DNA from: Adiantum capillus-veneris
Taxonomy: Eukaryota; Streptophyta; Polypodiopsida; Polypodiales; Pteridaceae
DNA: 64,000 bases
Direction: 5' to 3'
Assembly: GCA_014529385.2 (NCBI GenBank)
Contig: CM043944.1
Coordinates: 81,145,884-81,209,883, forward strand
The translations under genes were made by a program, and so were the position numbers. This document shows, in pieces, positions 59,812-64,000 of the stretch. The notes beneath the pieces are model-generated. The model was not told where the DNA came from, did not search any database, and saw only the letters and a program-made list of their open reading frames with translations. Every line of letters begins with the position of its first letter. Within the stretch, counting starts at the first letter, position 1.

Positions 59812-62424
59812 TGAGGCGGTCCGGGGCGGGCAACAAGAAGAGTGGCCACTAAGCACCCTTCTAGGCTCCCGTGCTGCTCAATTGGGTTGGGGTTGGAAAA
59901 AACAACAAACACACACACAAACCCACAACCTAACCCTACACAAATTTGGGGCACCACCTAGTTTTGGATGCGAACTAGGACACGTAGAGAGAGAGAGAGA
60001 GAGTGAGAGAGAGAGAGAGAGATAGTGCTCGGGCTGCTTTGAAATGTATCGGCCGTGATCAAGCAAACACAATTATATATGTAAGAAAGAGAGAGAAGGG
60101 GGAGGGGATTCTTGTTGCATTAATTCCTTCTTACAAATCTGTCACGACCAATCAAAGTGAGATTAGTATTTGTTCAACATAGCTTGAGTAAATTACACCA
60201 CAACACATCACAAGAAAAGCCACCCCAATCACTGTCTTAAGACCAGGGGAGTCCTCTCCACCCTATTGCCCTCTTACAATATGTGGAATTTATGGTTGAA
60301 TTGATGACAACGCCTAGAGACAAGCTATCAAGAACTTAAAAAAAACACCAAGACACTTACACATCATTGTTGTCCATTACTTTACGTTGGAAGAGAGACA
60401 AAGTATCCAAGATTAGTCCAAATCCACCCTCCTTGATTCAGCAAATGTTGGGCTTACACTAGTAGGAGAAATGATAGATTTTCTACTCGTAATTATAGAT
60501 TTTCTACTCTTAATTAAATGATCACTCTCTCTTACAATGGCATAGAGTTCCCTTGCTAATCACACCTAATACAACACATGCATATGCATAAGACAATGAG
60601 CTTTCACTCAGGAGCTCCTTCTATAGAGGTTGAGCTTGGCTTCTCAAGCTATAGCATAGTGCTCTTGCTTATGGCTCCCCCATTTGTGCTAGCCACACCC
60701 TCCTTTTATAGCAATTTTGAGGGCTATAATTGTTACTCCTCTAACCATGGTTGGGTTAGATTTTCAGCACTTATCTAATTTCTTTTGCTTGGAATTATCA
60801 AGAAGTTGGTGTGGATAGATGAAGAAGAGAGAAGTGGAGGTGATAGGACTTTTCATAATAGGTTAGTGTTAATAAATTAGTAGAGTTAGTATTTTTATTG
60901 ATTTACAAGTGGAATTGGATATTTACAATGGGAGTATCCATGTAGGATACAAATAAGGAATAAAAAACTCTTAAGGTAAGAAAATATGGATTTCTTATAA
61001 TGTTGATGCTCCAAGTGTCTTGAGTAGGGTCAATTTTGATGCTTGTTGACGGTCCACTAGCTTTGACGGTACGTTTTTTCTCCACTCTTGACCTTCCTTG
61101 GGAGCCAAGGTAAGTGAACATGAGTAATCAATCACCATGATGTTGTCTTTCAAGAGAAGAGGCTGCATTTTGTGGTTTTTTGATAGATATGGGTAATATG
61201 GATGAGGAAAAATGAGACTAGGTGGTCAATTTTGGAATGGAAGTGTGTGTAGGAGACATGAGTTCACCATGGTTTCTCTTATTCTCCAAGGTTGAGAAGA
61301 AGGTGAGTAGAGTGCAGAGAGGAGTGGTGAGAGAGGCGGGGATGATGAGTGGAGAGGTGTGTGTGAAAGAGGAAAATGATAAAGTAGAAGAGGGAGTGTG
61401 GCTGCATAGCATGGGAAAACTGGGGTCCACCAATAAAATCATAGCTCATAGCTCGTAGCTCAAAAAAATATGAAAACAATTTAGATGAAAGTTCAGCTCA
61501 CGAGCTACAACTTTTGTTTGTATCACCTTTTCAAATTCGTGGATCATGTAATCTTTAAAAATTCAGCAAAACCGACTATTGTTTCGACTGCACAAAGTCC
61601 TTGTGAGGTCCTTCTTTGGATGATTCGTTTGAATACCTCCAAGAGTGAGCCCCCCATGGTGCATGCATGCATTCCACATACCCTTGACCTTATTTGGTAG
61701 GTCTATAATTGAAGATATTCTTGAGATCATGATATAAATGAATAGTATAACTAAGGAAATCAAATATTGAGGGGTCTAGAAAATATATATACATGTCAAA
61801 TATAAATAATATAGGTGGAAAAAGTATAAAGGGATCAAAATAAATCTCTCTCATTATAAGTCTACCATAAAAAGATGAATATTTTTTGTGGTCTAATTTA
61901 TGAGAGTAATAGAGAATAGATGTAGGAAGGAAAAAATTACAATAGTGAAAAAATATACACATAAATAGAACTAGTTTTTTTGGATTTTTACTGGGATAGA
62001 GTTACACCAAAAATAAGAGAATCCTGCATGGAAATTATTTTTATATGGAATAAAAAGTATGAAAAATGGTAAGAAAAAAATATGGTAATGGTGAGTCAAT
62101 GTACATAGCATAAATAACACACCATAGGTAGAAATATTTAAGTAAATACCAAAATAATTATGAAAAATCCTTTTATTTAGGCCCTATATAGAATGAAATA
62201 TTTACACACAAATGGGTCATAATATACTTATTTTTTTTATTTTTTTGGCTCAACTAGCCCAGTGAGTAGCTAATTACGGGTTTTTAAGAAGATATGGAAA
62301 AAATCCCCTAACTCACACACGCCTATGTACAGTGAAATGGTAGGGATAACCAAAATGTTTGAGTGATTTGATAGGGAGAGGTAGCTTACTATGGCAATTA
62401 TTGAAAGCCGAAAAACGGCTATCA
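59812..62424 (-). mobile_element. 5' LTR of element D
   Basis: 2613 bases, almost the same as the 3' LTR. One visible difference is a short tandem duplication (TAGATTTTCTACTC repeated) at about 60475-60510. Confidence 0.9.
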
Positions 62425-62735
62425 ATAGCTAGGGTAAAATTGTGCAATGTCCGAGCGCCCAAGGCATTTAGGGCTCCACCACTTACTGTATCTGCAATCT
62501 AGGCACAATAACTGACCTATTCTTTACAACTTGGAACTCCAATTGATTCTGTAACACATTAAAATATTACAATGGCTTGAAATACTACGGGAATTTATAA
62601 TACGTGGCCATTTTGGAAAAACGTGGAAAATGTGTAACTCCATTCTTTACTGCTTCTTTGCATTCATCCTCAATGTGCATTCGTACGTTTTCGGTCTTTA
62701 GCATCTTCTATTAACAAACGTTGACTCACTTAACA
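62425..62735 (-). mobile_element. 5' LTR of element C, outer part
   Basis: Continues the C LTR after element D and matches 44700-45004. It starts on the minus strand at 62735 with TGTTAAGTGAGTCAACG. Confidence 0.88.
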
Positions 62736-63998
62736 ATATCCTTTCCACTCTTGTCAATCTTGTCGTGAGGGCTCGTTGTGTCCTTGCCACTTCCTCTTTC
62801 CCTTGTGTTTGTCACTGTGTAGTTCTTTGGAGTGTCGTGAGGGCTCTTTGTATCCTTGCCACTACCACTACCACTTTCCTTTGCATTTGTTATTGTATGT
62901 CACTTTGGAGTGCTTTTTGCAACTACTATTGGCTTGCATATGAGACCTGTTTCCAAACCATGCAAACAAAACATAAGTAGTGACTACTAACCTCATCTAA
63001 TATATTTTATTGGAATGCATTGAACTCACTTGTATATATTTATGTCTCCTCGATTAGATATTCACCTTCCAAATACTCTAAGAACCATGGCACGTCATAG
63101 AGATCCTTAGGAAGAGTCCTATTTGCATCGATCCATGTACGTGGGTACAATGATTTATAGTCCAAAGATGAGACAACCTTCCACTCTTCAATGCTTGGCG
63201 GAAGTCCTTGGATTTGATTGTTTCTCAATAATTCCGCGAACCACCTATAAAGAGACTTGGATCATCAATAAAAGTTGGAAAAAAGCCATTGATACATACA
63301 TTATCTAGATCTAAAAATGAAACAAAGAGATTACCTATAGGCAAACTGTCTTGCGGTTTGCTCTAGGAAGGGCATGTTCTCTCTTTGAATCCCCGGTGTA
63401 AGCTTTGGGAAATGCTCAAATGAATAGCGAAGATGAACCTTTTGACCCTTATTAAAAAAATCTCTTATTATTGAACTCCACGAGATGTATGAAACCTCGT
63501 CAGCCTCTCTTACTAGATCAGAGCTCCAATTTGAATTTACTCTACATCAAAGTTGAGCATATGAGATTGGGCATAACATGAACTAAAAGAAACAGGCAGA
63601 GAAGGTTATGAAGGGCTATACAGAGTAGATAAGTTGCATGAGGATGCCAAGTGGTATAGTCCACCAAATCTAGGGATGCCTCCTCTTGTCGTTAGAAAAT
63701 TCTGCCTCTATCTCTTTTAGTGTCTCCCCATCAAAGTATTTCTTCTGGCTTTTTTCATTTCCAAGAGCAAGCCTTCTTATTAAGTGGATCTTGCTTGCAA
63801 GCGTCCTCTTGATATGTGTTTGTGTCAAACTATAAAAAAAATCCCATACACATTAGAAAATTACGATATGATTCTCCTCTAAGACTCAAAATACATGCCA
63901 AGGTACATTTCTCTCCTATTAGGACAATCCAAGGCAAACAACATAGAGCATTCCTCATCTTCCGAGAAGGTAGTGATTGTACACTTAACACGTACATA
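62736..63998 (-). pseudogene. Host-like spliced gene fragment, five exons, open at both ends
   Basis: Five minus-strand exons joined by GT-AG introns that keep frame: 63998-63886, 63829-63622, 63582-63335, 63244-63066 and 62945-62736. Intron lengths are 56, 39, 90 and 120 bases. Readable segments include TFSEDEECSMLFALDCPN, HIKRTLASKIHLIRRLALGN, WSSDLVREADEVSYISWSS, FAELLRNNQIQGLPPSIEEW and TWIDANRTLPKDLYDVPWFL. The last exon is Ser/Gly/Lys-rich and low in complexity (ESGSGSGKDTKSPHD, ERGSGKDTTSPHD). Three in-frame stops (63672-63670, 63549-63547, 62902-62900) are each one C-to-T change from Gln or Arg. No domain recognised. The gene runs past the window edge and, after removing C, to element E at 44046. 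The 39-base intron is short for plants, so that junction is less certain. Confidence 0.55.
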
Positions 63999-64000
63999 CT

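Larger units (their letters stand above)
54692..62424 (-). mobile_element. Element D: recent gag-only LTR retrotransposon
   Basis: LTRs 54692-57281 and 59812-62424 are very similar along their whole length, the highest LTR similarity in this window by eye, so the insertion is comparatively young. The interior is only 2530 bases with one long ORF. A polypurine tract (57286-57296) and a TTGGTGCC PBS-like site (59793-59810) are in place. The flanks TATAC and ATAGC show only a partly matching duplication. It is inserted in the 5' LTR of element C. Confidence 0.9.
44079..62735 (-). mobile_element. Element C: pol-less LTR retrotransposon, minus strand, hosting element D
   Basis: Minus-strand element. 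Its 3' LTR is 44079-45004; its 5' LTR is 54136-54691 plus 62425-62735, split by element D. PBS and polypurine tract are in the right places, and a 5-bp near-duplication flanks it. The interior (45005-54135) has a 3.8-kb broken ORF region (46163-49955) like that of element E, and a 4-kb leader with microsatellites, a T-rich block and a long foldback. No RT or integrase. Confidence 0.88.

Noticed and set aside
55435-61962. Conserved small ORFs repeated around 55.4-56.8 and 60.6-62.0 kb
   Set aside because: They are repeated only because they lie in the two LTRs of element D; they have no motifs, and frames on both strands overlap.
63040-63066. Natural C-terminus of the host gene at the TAA near 63040
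   Set aside because: The better model uses the GAAG|GTGAATAT donor at 63066, since the next exon (from 62945) continues in frame with a protein-like linker.

Overview
This window looks like nuclear DNA of a land plant with a large, transposon-packed genome. The evidence is Ty3/gypsy LTR retrotransposons nested in one another, primer-binding sites of plant types (one matching initiator-Met tRNA, two of the TTGGCGCC/TTGGTGCC...TTGCCGGGG type seen in Tat/Athila elements), a chromodomain integrase, a dual RNase H element, short GT-AG introns, and long GA and G tracts. I cannot fix the clade from sequence alone. No rRNA, tRNA, CRISPR or bacterial-type operon was seen.

Layout. The oldest layer is one host-like, minus-strand, intron-containing gene, now a relic. 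Its pieces lie at the right edge (62.7-64.0 kb, plus a 33-bp piece at 44.05-44.08 kb), at 9.17-10.2 kb (domain resembling half of a SAM-methyltransferase fold) and at 3.17-4.46 kb (BAH-like domain). At three places its coding sequence runs up to or very near a retroelement boundary. I infer that elements broke up one gene, but the fragments could come from more than one family copy.

Inserted elements, left to right: (1) a 5'-truncated chromovirus, plus strand, 4.46-9.17 kb; (2) element A, 10.204-17.53 kb, with 2.7-kb LTRs and an almost empty interior; (3) element F, minus, 17.531-34.66 kb, gag-protease only, split by (4) element G, minus, 21.483-30.337 kb, a near-full Tat-type element with gag, protease, RT, two RNase H domains and integrase; (5) element E, plus, 34.66-44.045 kb; (6) element C, minus, 44.079-62.735 kb; (7) element D, minus, 54.692-62.424 kb, nested in a C LTR. 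When G is removed, the F reading frame is continuous across the insertion point. When C is removed, the host-gene frame is continuous.

Only the chromovirus and G carry reverse transcriptase and integrase. A, C, D, E and F lack them and would have needed enzymes supplied in trans. C and E, in opposite orientations, share an architecture I do not recognise: a YxDxxGxxY motif repeated through the N-terminal part, a CCHC-like zinc knuckle, a retropepsin-like domain without the normal DTG/DSG, and a C-terminal tandem repeat built on W[IV]P ... QG[YF]Y ... IWxPK. F carries a weak version of the tail. This shared repeat protein is the best candidate for something undescribed.

Other structural signals are an array of 22-24 bp palindromes centred on CCTACGCGTAGG upstream of the E open reading frame, a 0.5-kb foldback inside C, a short ORF ending in a splice-donor-like site inside both LTRs of A, and two MITE-like insertions. 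Most coding remnants are broken by stops explainable by C-to-T change, as expected for long-methylated plant repeats. The one long intact reading frame is the 777-codon ORF of D.
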